Shown here: positions 40,928-48,293 of the stretch, in pieces | How the letters are laid out: every line of letters begins with the position of its first letter | How positions within the stretch are numbered: position 1 is the first letter of the stretch | Assembly (NCBI RefSeq): GCF_017744695.1 | Contig: NZ_JAGIAS010000003.1 | Location: 682,001-746,000, forward strand | DNA: 64,000 nt | From: Dyadobacter sp. | Lineage (GTDB): Bacteria; Bacteroidota; Bacteroidia; Cytophagales; Spirosomataceae | Reading direction: 5' to 3' | Program-made: the position numbers and the translations under genes | Notes under the pieces: generated by a model | The model's input: only the letters and a program-made list of their open reading frames with translations | Told to the model about the DNA's origin: nothing | The model's database searches: none

Positions 40928-41998
40928 TTACTTAATATACCGAAAATCCTCGTCACCTTTCAGCGACAGCAGGACGTCGTACATCAGTTGTATGACATTC
41001 TGCACATCCTCTTTGGAAACCATTTCCACGGTGGTGTGCATGTATTTCAATGGTAATGAGATCAATGCAGATGCTATCCCCTCGGTAGAGTAAGCAAATG
41101 AATCCGTATCGGTGCCCGTCGAGCGGCTTACCGCCTGGCGCTGGAACGGAATGCTCTTCTCCTCAGCCACTCGGATCAGCAGGTCGCGGACATTGTTCTG
41201 TACTGCCGGACCATAGCAAATCACCGGCCCGCTGCCGCATTTCAGGTCGCCTTGTTCCTTTTTATTATACATCGGCGACTGCGTGTCGTGCGTTACATCC
41301 GTACAAATTGCCAGATCGGGTTTCAGGCGACGCGAAATCATCTCCGCACCGCGCAAGCCGATTTCCTCCTGTACCGCATTGACCACATACAATGTAAACG
41401 GCAGTTTCACATTGTTCTCGTGCAACATACGCGCTACCTCCGCGATCATGTATCCGCCCATGCGGTTGTCGAGCGCGCGACCTAGGTAATATTTACCATT
41501 CAGCTCATCGAGGCCGTCCGCAAAAGTCACCACGGTACCGACGTGGATACCCATTTCAAGCACCTCATCCTTCTTGGCAGCGCCCACGTCGATGAAAAGC
41601 TCGTGCACTTTAGGCACCTGGTCTTTGGCGACGTCGCGCACATGGATGGCCGGCCAGCCGAAAACACCTTTCACCACTCCCTTGGCCGTATGCAAGTTTA
41701 CCCGCATCGAGGGCGCAATAGCCGCATCCGAACCACCGTTGCGGCGCACGTGGATGTAGCCATCTTCCGAAATGTAGTTCACAAACCACGAAATCTCGTC
41801 GGAATGCGCCTCGATCACCACCTTGTAGTCCTGGCCCGGGCCGATAACGCCCACCGCCGTTCCATACACATCGATAATCTGTTCTTCAATATATGGCTTG
41901 ATATAGTCGAGCCATAGCTGCTGCCCGGTCGATTCGAAGCCGGTAGGCGAAGCATTGTTCAGGTACTTATAAAGAAACTCTGTGCTCTGATCTGACAT
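40928..41998 (-). CDS. M42-family metallopeptidase (glutamyl/deblocking aminopeptidase type)
   Basis: 356 residues, cytoplasmic. The di-metal site of M42 enzymes is intact: H65 and D67 in VIEAHSDEI, bridging D177 in ALDNRMGG, catalytic E211 with ligand E212 in VQEEIGLRG, D in CTDVTHDTQSP and the last His in LKYMHTTVEMV. Family members form large tetrahedral shells (TET) and trim peptide N-termini. Start ATG 41998 is followed by the helical EFLYKYLNNASPTGFE of the family. Thirty-four bases downstream of the small HExxH gene stop on the same strand, so possibly one transcript. Confidence 0.93.
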   Translation of the reverse strand: MSDQSTEFLYKYLNNASPTGFESTGQQLWLDYIKPYIEEQIIDVYGTAVGVIGPGQDYKVVIEAHSDEISWFVNYISEDGYIHVRRNGGSDAAIAPSMRVNLHTAKGVVKGVFGWPAIHVRDVAKDQVPKVHELFIDVGAAKKDEVLEMGIHVGTVVTFADGLDELNGKYYLGRALDNRMGGYMIAEVARMLHENNVKLPFTLYVVNAVQEEIGLRGAEMISRRLKPDLAICTDVTHDTQSPMYNKKEQGDLKCGSGPVICYGPAVQNNVRDLLIRVAEEKSIPFQRQAVSRSTGTDTDSFAYSTEGIASALISLPLKYMHTTVEMVSKEDVQNVIQLMYDVLLSLKGDEDFRYIK

Positions 41999-42032
41999 AC
42001 GTTTAATTTAAATAACGACTAAAACTGCATCC

Positions 42033-42356
42033 TCAAAGGTACTTCCACCAGGCACAGAAACGACGCTTCCGCAGATAGCCGGGGTCGTGCTCGTGGGCGT
42101 AGGCTTCCCTTTCAAACGAAATATGAAGATAGGCTAAATAATGTTTCCTGAATTGTACGAATCGGATTAAATATTCCAGCAAATACCACACATAAAAGAT
42201 AACCAGCCCGAGTTCAAGCTGTTGCTTCAAATGAATGCGCTCGTGATTGAGAAAGACCTCCGAAGGGGTCTTCCGTTTCGACAGAATGAATGGAAACAAC
42301 GCCATTCCGTCGACGCGCAGCGATGGTACATTGAGGAGAAAGCCTTTGAGGCGCAT
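42033..42356 (-). CDS. Small HExxH membrane protein, possible minimal metallopeptidase
   Basis: 107 residues. The zinc-type motif H38-E39-R40-I41-H42 (LNHERIHLKQQ) is followed by a hydrophobic helix at about 50-67 and, about 40 residues on, SFEREAYAHE (E82/E84), a spacing that allows a gluzincin-like third ligand. This outline matches short uncharacterised Bacteroidota proteins that look like cut-down M56/M48 peptidases; activity is not shown. It is too small to hold a normal peptidase domain, so it may be a minimal or inactive relative. Upstream of the M42 gene on the same strand. Confidence 0.7.
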   Translation of the reverse strand: MRLKGFLLNVPSLRVDGMALFPFILSKRKTPSEVFLNHERIHLKQQLELGLVIFYVWYLLEYLIRFVQFRKHYLAYLHISFEREAYAHEHDPGYLRKRRFCAWWKYL

Positions 42357-42398
42357 AGATGTGTGACGTTTGTGCCGGCGGTTAACGATTTGTTAATT

Positions 42399-42478
42399 GA
42401 CCATGGACCGCCGACCATAGACCATGATACTTTTACATCCATTCGCAAGCCATGGTCCATAGTCGGTCGTCCATGGTC
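42399..42478. repeat. GACCATGGACC palindrome
   Basis: Left arm 42399-42426 (words GACCATGGACC, GACCATAGACCATG) and right arm 42451-42478 (CATGGTCCATAG, GTCCATGGTC) pair with four mismatches across 28 bases, loop 24 bases. Lies between the HExxH gene and greA. Confidence 0.75.
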
Positions 42479-42492
42479 TTCCAAATCTCCAC

Positions 42493-42530
42493 AAAAAAAT
42501 CGGGTTGCGAAACAGCTCGTTCCGCAACCC
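42493..42530 (-). terminator. Intrinsic terminator of greA
   Basis: GGGTTGCG and CGCAACCC form a perfect stem (42502-42509 with 42523-42530) followed on the minus strand by GATTTTTTT. It starts 24 bases past the greA stop. Confidence 0.85.
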
Positions 42531-42553
42531 AACCTTTCATATCTAAAAGAAAC

Positions 42554-43039
42554 TTACTCCCCGCTGAAACGGCTGATATCGAGTACTTCAAACTCCATCA
42601 TACCCGCAGGAACCTTGATTTCCGTGGTTTCTCCAACTTTCTTACCCAAAAGGCCTTTGCCGATCGGCGAGCCCACCGAGATTTTGCCGGCTTTCAAATC
42701 AGCCTCTTCTTCCGACACCAGCGTGTAGGTCACTTCCATTCCATTCTTACGGTTTTTGATCTTCACCTTCGAAAGGACCGAAACCTGTGAGGTATCCATT
42801 GACGACTCATCGATCACCCGTGCGTTGGACAGGATTTCTTCCAGTTTGGCGATTTTCATTTCGTGCATACCCTGCGCGTCCTTGGCCGCGTCGTATTCTG
42901 CATTTTCACTTAAATCACCTTTGTCCCGCGCTTCTGCAATTTGTCGTGCAATCTCCGTGCGGCCTTTGGTTTTCATCTCATTCAGCTCGTTCCTCAGCTT
43001 GGTAAGTCCTTCTTCCGTATAGTATGAAATTTTAGCCAT
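42554..43039 (-). CDS. greA: Transcription elongation factor GreA
   Basis: 161 residues. GreA stimulates transcript cleavage by backtracked RNA polymerase. The N-terminal coiled coil (about 1-75) carries YYTEEGLTKLRNELNEMKT and the tip acidic pair in GDLSENAEYDAAKDAQG (about 43-59); the C-terminal FKBP-like domain ends in VGSPIGKGLLGKKVGETTEIKVP. Start ATG 43039 follows family length (about 158); an open extension to 43222 runs through a terminator and is not coding. The leader holds a terminator 47 bases before the start. The gene has its own terminator at 42493-42530. Confidence 0.96.
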   Translation of the reverse strand: MAKISYYTEEGLTKLRNELNEMKTKGRTEIARQIAEARDKGDLSENAEYDAAKDAQGMHEMKIAKLEEILSNARVIDESSMDTSQVSVLSKVKIKNRKNGMEVTYTLVSEEEADLKAGKISVGSPIGKGLLGKKVGETTEIKVPAGMMEFEVLDISRFSGE

Positions 43040-43085
43040 GACCTTTATTTTGTTTATAAGTCTTTTAATTTTTGAAATTCTACAT

Positions 43086-43140
43086 AAAAAAAAAGAACGG
43101 CTCAAAGACCGCTCTACAGAGTTAACGAAACTCTCGTAGA
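43086..43140 (-). terminator. Leader terminator and preceding stem upstream of greA
   Basis: On the minus strand a stem TCTACGAGAGTT/AACTCTGTAGA (43140-43113) is followed at once by GAGCGG/CCGTTC (43114-43095) and nine T (43094-43086). The two stems share two bases, so they could compete. The terminator ends 46 bases before the greA start. It fits either an attenuated leader or a small RNA 3' end, as in E. coli GraL. Confidence 0.7.
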
Positions 43141-43268
43141 AGGCTAGAAGACCTTTTCTTTTCGGTTGATATATGATTTTGTGTTCACCATAATTTTCTG
43201 TTAAGAACGACAAAATTAACAATATTTGTGAATGGTAGCACCATTTTTATCCAAAAGCGCCATCTGTC

Positions 43269-44189
43269 ATGTCAAATCCGCTGAGAATTATTTTTATGGG
43301 GACGCCCGAATTTGCCGTCCCAAGTTTACAAAGTCTGGTCGAAAGCAATTCTAATGTTGTAGCCGTCGTCACCGTCCCCGATAAGCCAGCGGGCAGGGGG
43401 CAAAAGCAAACGGCTTCACCTGTCAAAATATACGCAGAATCCCAGGGCATCCCTGTGTTGCAGCCTGAAAAATTGAAAAACCCGGCCTTCCTCGAAGAGC
43501 TGAAATCCTACAACGCCGATTTGCAGGTGGTAGTAGCATTTCGGATGCTTCCCGAAGTGGTATGGAACATGCCTTCGAAGGGCACATTCAACCTGCACAG
43601 TTCCCTCCTGCCCCAGTACCGCGGCGCGGCGCCCATCAACTGGGCTGTCATCAACGGCGAAACCGAAACCGGCGTAACCACGTTCTTCATCGAAAAGGAT
43701 ATCGACACCGGCAAGATCATCTTCCAGGACAGGGAGCCTATTTTCCCCGAGGACAATGCGGGTACAGTATATGAACGCCTCATGCGCAAGGGCGCGAACC
43801 TGGTCGTAAAAACCGTACAGGCCATCGAAGCCGGCAACTATCCGCAGGAGCCGCAATCCGAGCCCGAGGACATTAAATCCGCCCCGAAAATCTTCCGCGA
43901 AACCTGCGAAATCGATTGGAACAAGCCGGCTACCGAAATCCACAACTTTGTAAGAGGCCTTTCACCTTACCCGGCCGCCTGGACAACGCTGAATGGACTT
44001 TCCTGCAAGGTATTCAAGACCAAAGTCGTGGAATCCCAGGGCCATGCCCAACCCGGCGAGTACCTTTCCGATGGAAAATCTTATCTGCATTTCCGCACAG
44101 GCAACGGTTGGCTCGCTATCGAAGAGTTGCAGATTGAAGGAAAGAAACGGATGGCGGTTGGCGATTTTTTGAGGGGGTATAAGCTCTAA
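43269..44189 (+). CDS. fmt: Methionyl-tRNA formyltransferase
   Basis: 306 residues. Fmt formylates initiator Met-tRNA using 10-formyltetrahydrofolate. N-terminal Rossmann domain starts LRIIFMGTPEFAVPSL; the catalytic triad context is visible as FNLHSSLLPQYRGAAPINWA (Asn and His, about 104-123) and IEKDIDTGKII (Asp, about 139-149). The linker and the OB-fold C-terminal domain (FVRGLSPYPAAWTTL, about 218-232) are complete. Divergent from greA with about 230 bases between the starts, which must hold both promoters. Confidence 0.96.
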   Translation: MSNPLRIIFMGTPEFAVPSLQSLVESNSNVVAVVTVPDKPAGRGQKQTASPVKIYAESQGIPVLQPEKLKNPAFLEELKSYNADLQVVVAFRMLPEVVWNMPSKGTFNLHSSLLPQYRGAAPINWAVINGETETGVTTFFIEKDIDTGKIIFQDREPIFPEDNAGTVYERLMRKGANLVVKTVQAIEAGNYPQEPQSEPEDIKSAPKIFRETCEIDWNKPATEIHNFVRGLSPYPAAWTTLNGLSCKVFKTKVVESQGHAQPGEYLSDGKSYLHFRTGNGWLAIEELQIEGKKRMAVGDFLRGYKL

Positions 44190-44231
44190 AGCTCCCATAT
44201 TTGATAGTACACTTTTACACACATCTATATC

Positions 44232-44693
44232 ATGGCTAATACGTATTCACAGGTTCACCTGCATTTCATATTTGCGCCTAAGTACCGGCAAGCATTGATC
44301 CACTCCAGTTGGGAAACTCCTTTGTACAAATACATTACTGGCATCGTAGAAGCCAGGCAGCACAAAATGATCGCAATCAACGGCATGAGCGATCATGTTC
44401 ATATGTTGATCGGGTTTCGGACCACCCAATCTATCGGAGATTTCATGCAGGATGTGAAGGCAGATTCGTCGCAGTGGATCAACGTCAATCGCTCTTGCGA
44501 TAGCCGGTTTGAGTGGCAGGCCGGCTATGGCGTCTTCTCTTATTCCAAATCGCAGGTGCCCAATGTGATCAGTTATATCCAGACGCAAAACGATCACCAT
44601 CGCAAAATGACGTTTCGGCAAGAGTATTTGTCGTTTTTGGAAAAGTTCGAGGTTGAATACGATGAGCGATACGTGTTCAAATCGCCGGAATAG
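44232..44693 (+). CDS. Y1 (HUH) transposase, IS200/RAYT-like
   Basis: 153 residues, compact single-strand DNA transposase. The HUH motif is H55-V-H57 (DHVHMLIGF) and the likely nucleophile is Y115 in NVISYIQTQNDHH. Other family blocks are TYSQVHLHFIFAPKYRQ at the start and GYGVFSYSKSQVPNV. The frame is intact. There is no tnpB partner and no matching left end; only the four-hairpin element directly downstream, 10 bases after the stop. This single-copy-plus-repeats form is what is seen for REP-associated transposases in proteobacteria, though whether this family acts on those repeats is untested. Confidence 0.88.
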   Translation: MANTYSQVHLHFIFAPKYRQALIHSSWETPLYKYITGIVEARQHKMIAINGMSDHVHMLIGFRTTQSIGDFMQDVKADSSQWINVNRSCDSRFEWQAGYGVFSYSKSQVPNVISYIQTQNDHHRKMTFRQEYLSFLEKFEVEYDERYVFKSPE

Positions 44694-44703
44694 AAGCAGC
44701 GAA

Positions 44704-44864
44704 TCGCGTTAGCGATGTAATATTGGTAGAAACATCACCAACGACGCGTCTGGAAATCCCGGCAGGGATGCAACAACAGCGCGCATTGTCGTTACATGCC
44801 CAAGGGCATTGCTGAACAATTCGGCAGGCACGTTTTACTACCGATATTACATGCCTAACGGCAT
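44704..44864 (+). repeat. Four-hairpin REPIN-like element, copy B (behind the transposase)
   Basis: 161 bases with TCGC-GTTA-GCGA (44704-44715), ATCCC-GGCA-GGGAT (44756-44769), ATGCCC-AA-GGGCAT (44796-44809) and ATGCC-TAAC-GGCAT (44851-44864). The first is followed by TGTAATATTGGTAG and the last preceded by CTACCGATATTAC, so the outer halves are inverse to each other; the inner two carry GCAAC and GTTAC in the same symmetric way. It aligns end to end with the reverse complement of copy A at 20991-21155. The rest of the 44694-44997 gap is featureless. Confidence 0.85.
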
Positions 44865-44997
44865 TGTTTGGCTACTCCCCGATTACCGTTCGAAACATTG
44901 ATCCTTAAATCGCGACGCCAGATTAAAACAAAATCTACGAATGCGAAACGCCAAAACCGCATTTCAATACATCTTTGCAAAAACATTCACCACCTGC

Positions 44998-45498
44998 ATG
45001 AAAATTTCAATCATCGTAGCCGCCGCTGAAAATGGCGCGATCGGGAAGGACAACCAGCTACTCTGGCGATTGCCGGACGATCTGAAACGTTTCAAACAAC
45101 TTACATTGGGGCACCCGATGATTATGGGCCGAAAAACATTCGAGTCGATCGGGAAACCGCTGCCGGGGAGGACATCTATTGTGATCACAAGAAGTCCGGA
45201 TTTTACGTTCGAGGGAGTGGTGGTGGCGCATTCATTGGAAGAAGCGCTGAAAAAAGCAGCAGAAATAGACGGCGAGGAAGTTTGCATTGTAGGCGGCGGC
45301 GAGATTTACCGACAATCGCAAGCTATTGCCACCCACATTTACCTGACCAGGGTACATACCAAAATCGAAGGCGACACTTTTTTCGAAATCGAAAACCCCG
45401 GGGCCTGGACCGAGACCGAAAGAGCCCTCCACGAGCCTGACGAGCGTCATTTTTTTCCATTTGAATTCATTAATTATATTAAAAAAGCTGATAAATAA
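44998..45498 (+). CDS. folA: Dihydrofolate reductase
   Basis: 166 residues from ATG 44998 (MKISIIVAAAENGAIGKDNQLLWRLP), the standard N-terminus; an extended frame from 44941 has no support. DHFR marks: the active-site acid in RLPDDLKRFK (about 24-33), GRKTFESIGKPLPGRTSIVITRS (about 43-65) for NADPH, and CIVGGGEIYRQ (about 95-105). It reduces dihydrofolate for thymidylate and purine synthesis and supplies the folate used by Fmt, though the two genes are separated by the transposase. Possible short operon with the esterase gene, 54 bases downstream. Confidence 0.95.
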   Translation: MKISIIVAAAENGAIGKDNQLLWRLPDDLKRFKQLTLGHPMIMGRKTFESIGKPLPGRTSIVITRSPDFTFEGVVVAHSLEEALKKAAEIDGEEVCIVGGGEIYRQSQAIATHIYLTRVHTKIEGDTFFEIENPGAWTETERALHEPDERHFFPFEFINYIKKADK

Positions 45499-45551
45499 GT
45501 ACTTTTGTGCCCTCGTAACCCATAGTGACTCAATGAAAGTACAAGAGTAGA

Positions 45552-46640
45552 ATGCAAGTAGAAGTTGACACCCTTACCATTGAACTAAGCACAATACCTT
45601 TCGATAATCGTCCGGTCTTTATCACTGGCAATTTCTGCAAGTGGCTCCCCGACCTGGAAGAGTACCGGATGACAATTGTAAGTCCGGGCAACTACCGTTT
45701 TCAATTCCCCGAAGACGCTGAGTTACCCGATCCGATCGAATATAAATATACCCGCGGCGGCTGGAACCAGGTAGAGCTCGACCGCGCAGGCCGTCCCTAT
45801 GGCAATCGGTTCATCAAAGCAGGCGAAACATTCGTCAAAGACAATGTAATCCGCTGGCAATCTGACATTTCAAGCAAAACAAACCTTTCGCCTATCGTTG
45901 AAACGGTTTCGGAAGCATTTGAAATCACCCAGTTTAACCGCACGCGTCGTGTACGTGTGCTCCTTCCACACGACTATTACGAAAACCCCGACCAGCATTA
46001 CCCGGTTCTTTACATGACCGACGGCCAGAACCTGTTTGGCAAGGGTTCGGAATATGGTAATTGGGAAATAGACAAAAGCCTGGCAGAACTTGCAAAGGAA
46101 CATAAGGCCGGTGTGATCATCGTTGCCATCGACCACGGTGAAGAGGATCGCGTCCAGGAACTTTCACCGTACGACAATGCCAAGCTTGGCAAAGGGTATG
46201 GTGCCAGATTTTTGCAATTTATCGCCGGCCCGCTCAAAACGCATATCGACGACAAATACCGCACAAAATCGGATCGGCTGAACACCGGTATTGGTGGAAG
46301 TTCTGTGGGAGGATTGTTAAGTGCTTATGCGGCGCTGATGTTCCCGCAGACATTCGGCAAGTTCATGGTATTTTCTCCGGCCCTGTGGATTTCCGAAAAA
46401 ATCTACTTCGACGCCGTGCATTTCTTCGAGCCGTTCGAAACGCGTATTTATCTCTATGCCGGCGGGAAGGAAGGCACCCACATGATCCCGAACGTCACCA
46501 AACTACAAGAAACGCTCGAAACCCAAAGTTTTGGTTACAGCCGAGTAAAAATCAAATCCTCCGTAGACGCCCGGGGCGAACACGCCGAAAAGCAATGGAG
46601 CCAGGAGTTCCCAAAGGCTTTTGAGTGGTTGTTTTACTAA
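45552..46640 (+). CDS. Esterase-D-like alpha/beta hydrolase with N-terminal CBM48-like domain
   Basis: 362 residues, no signal peptide. Residues about 1-110 form a beta-sandwich like a starch-binding/glycogen-interacting domain (FITGNFCKWLP, YKYTRGGWNQVELD). The catalytic part is of the putative-esterase family (about 125-362): RVLLPHDYYENPDQHYPVLYMTDGQNLF, nucleophile in GIGGSSVGGLLSAYAALM, and H in ARGEHAEKQW near the end. Similar proteins are carbohydrate esterases or enterobactin-esterase-like; substrate unknown. Confidence 0.88.
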   Translation: MQVEVDTLTIELSTIPFDNRPVFITGNFCKWLPDLEEYRMTIVSPGNYRFQFPEDAELPDPIEYKYTRGGWNQVELDRAGRPYGNRFIKAGETFVKDNVIRWQSDISSKTNLSPIVETVSEAFEITQFNRTRRVRVLLPHDYYENPDQHYPVLYMTDGQNLFGKGSEYGNWEIDKSLAELAKEHKAGVIIVAIDHGEEDRVQELSPYDNAKLGKGYGARFLQFIAGPLKTHIDDKYRTKSDRLNTGIGGSSVGGLLSAYAALMFPQTFGKFMVFSPALWISEKIYFDAVHFFEPFETRIYLYAGGKEGTHMIPNVTKLQETLETQSFGYSRVKIKSSVDARGEHAEKQWSQEFPKAFEWLFY

Positions 46641-46642
46641 AT

Positions 46643-46727
46643 GGGAAGAAAGGGAGGATGGAGGAAAGGGAAAATGGAAGCAAAAAGTCCATCCTCCCCT
46701 TCCTCTTTGTTCCCTTTCCTCCTTTTT
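46643..46727. repeat. Purine/pyrimidine word palindrome (GGAGGAAAGGG family)
   Basis: Left side GGGAAGAAAGGGAGGATGGA and GGAGGAAAGGGAAAATGG, right side TCCATCCTCCCCTTCCTC and TTCCCTTTCCTCC. Sits exactly between the esterase stop (46640) and the convergent hslU stop (46726). Same vocabulary as 1083-1157. It could end both transcripts. Confidence 0.65.
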
Positions 46728-48117
46728 AAAGAATATACTGACTCAGATCCCTGTTCTTCACCAGTGCCGACAATCTCTCCTGCACCATTTCCGCGGTGAT
46801 AGCGATATGTGAGCCGTCGCCGATGACGTCCGGGATATCGAACATAAAATCATTGAGGAGTGAGCTCATGACGGTTTGGAGACGGCGGGCACCGATATTC
46901 TCGACTTCGCTGTTTACTTCGAATGCGATACGGGCGATTTCGCGTAATGCGCCGTCTTCAAATTCCAGTTCTACCCCTTCTGATTCCATCATAGCGGCGT
47001 ACTGTTTCGTCAACGCGTTTTTAGGTGCTTTCAGGATTTGGTAAAAATCACTTTCCGTAAGACTGTTGAGTTCTACCCGGATTGGGAAACGCCCCTGAAG
47101 CTCAGGAATGAGGTCGGACGGTTTGGAAACATGGAAAGCACCAGCTGCGATAAAGAGAATGTGATCGGTCTGGATCACGCCGTGTTTGGTATTCACCGAA
47201 CTTCCTTCCACGATCGGCAGCAAATCGCGCTGTACACCTTCACGGCTCACGTCGGGGCCGCTTCCGCCGGAGCGGCTGGATGCTACTTTGTCGATCTCGT
47301 CAATAAATATAATGCCCAGGTTTTCTGCCTTTTTAATGGCTTCCAGCTTTACCTCGTCCATGTCGATCAGCTTCGACGCCTCTTCGTCCAAAAGCAACTT
47401 GCGTGCTTCCTCCACGGTTACCTTCCGTTTTTTTCCCCGGCGCGGCATCATGTTACCGATCATCTCCTGGATATTCATCATCGAAACGTCATCGACGGCC
47501 CCGCCTATCATGCCAACATTGGGCACCTGATTTTGCTGGACTTCGATTTCGATTTTTCGGCTATCGAGCTCCCCGTTGCGGATCTTCTCTCGGAAACGCT
47601 CGCGGGTGCGCTGGTTGAGCTCCGCGTCGCTTTGCGGCATTTCCTCAGAACCGTTGTCGGATACCGGCTTCACCGCTCCTGAACCGTGAACCGGCGGGAT
47701 CAATGCATCGAGGATGATGTCTTCCACTGCCTGTTCGGCCTTGATCTTCACCTCTTCCTTTTTCTGGGTACGTACCATGCCTACCGCCTGTTCCACAAGG
47801 TCGCGGACCATACTTTCGACGTCGCGGCCGACATAGCCAACTTCCGTAAACTTGGAGGCTTCCACTTTCACAAATGGTGCGTCGGCGATTTTAGCCAGCC
47901 GGCGGGCGATCTCGGTTTTACCGACTCCGGTAGCCCCGATCATCAATATGTTGTTCGGGATAATCTCCCGTTGAATGTCCTCAGGACTGTTCATTCGCCT
48001 CCACCGGTTCCGCAATGCGATCGCCACATTGCGTTTTGCGTCATTTTGTCCGATGATATATTGGTCGAGCTCGAAAACGATCTGACGCGGCGTAAGGCGG
48101 TTAAGGTGTTCTGTCAT
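46726..48117 (-). CDS. hslU: HslU, ATPase subunit of the HslUV protease
   Basis: 463 residues from ATG 48117 (MTEHLNRLTPRQIVFELDQYIIGQ), the conserved start. Walker A GATGVGKT (about 61-68), Walker B IIFIDEIDKVA (about 255-265), the family-specific I-domain insertion (about 110-245), and the C-terminal LSALVKNRDLSQYIL tail that docks in HslV (ends in the usual I-L). It unfolds substrates for HslV. The partner hslV is not beside it: upstream lies a divergent GH92 gene and downstream a convergent esterase, so hslV must be elsewhere. Confidence 0.95.
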   Translation of the reverse strand: MTEHLNRLTPRQIVFELDQYIIGQNDAKRNVAIALRNRWRRMNSPEDIQREIIPNNILMIGATGVGKTEIARRLAKIADAPFVKVEASKFTEVGYVGRDVESMVRDLVEQAVGMVRTQKKEEVKIKAEQAVEDIILDALIPPVHGSGAVKPVSDNGSEEMPQSDAELNQRTRERFREKIRNGELDSRKIEIEVQQNQVPNVGMIGGAVDDVSMMNIQEMIGNMMPRRGKKRKVTVEEARKLLLDEEASKLIDMDEVKLEAIKKAENLGIIFIDEIDKVASSRSGGSGPDVSREGVQRDLLPIVEGSSVNTKHGVIQTDHILFIAAGAFHVSKPSDLIPELQGRFPIRVELNSLTESDFYQILKAPKNALTKQYAAMMESEGVELEFEDGALREIARIAFEVNSEVENIGARRLQTVMSSLLNDFMFDIPDVIGDGSHIAITAEMVQERLSALVKNRDLSQYIL

Positions 48118-48215
48118 GTTGATTGCTATGGATTCAAAACCTAACATTAAAAAGAATTATGCCGGTACAAAATGGCAGAAAACCTGCCGATGGGAAATCT
48201 TTGACGGCTTTACTT

Positions 48216-48243
48216 TTTGTTCTCTCCCCTTCGATTACTTTTG
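48216..48243 (+). promoter_or_regulatory. Bacteroidota-type promoter of the GH92 gene
   Basis: TTTG (48216-48219) and TACTTTTG (48236-48243, exact TAnnTTTG) with a 16-base spacer, 50 bases before the start codon at 48294. Confidence 0.55.
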
Positions 48244-48293
48244 TCCCTGCATTTATAATTCCGAAACCAATATAAAAAAGAATTATCCCCAAC

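Noticed and set aside
43040..43222. Longer N-terminus of GreA
   Set aside because: The open frame passes through a terminator structure and its residues do not resemble GreA; family length fits the ATG at 43039.
44190..44231. Left end of an IS200-like element before the transposase
   Set aside because: The 42 bases after fmt hold no hairpin like those downstream, so element ends cannot be assigned.
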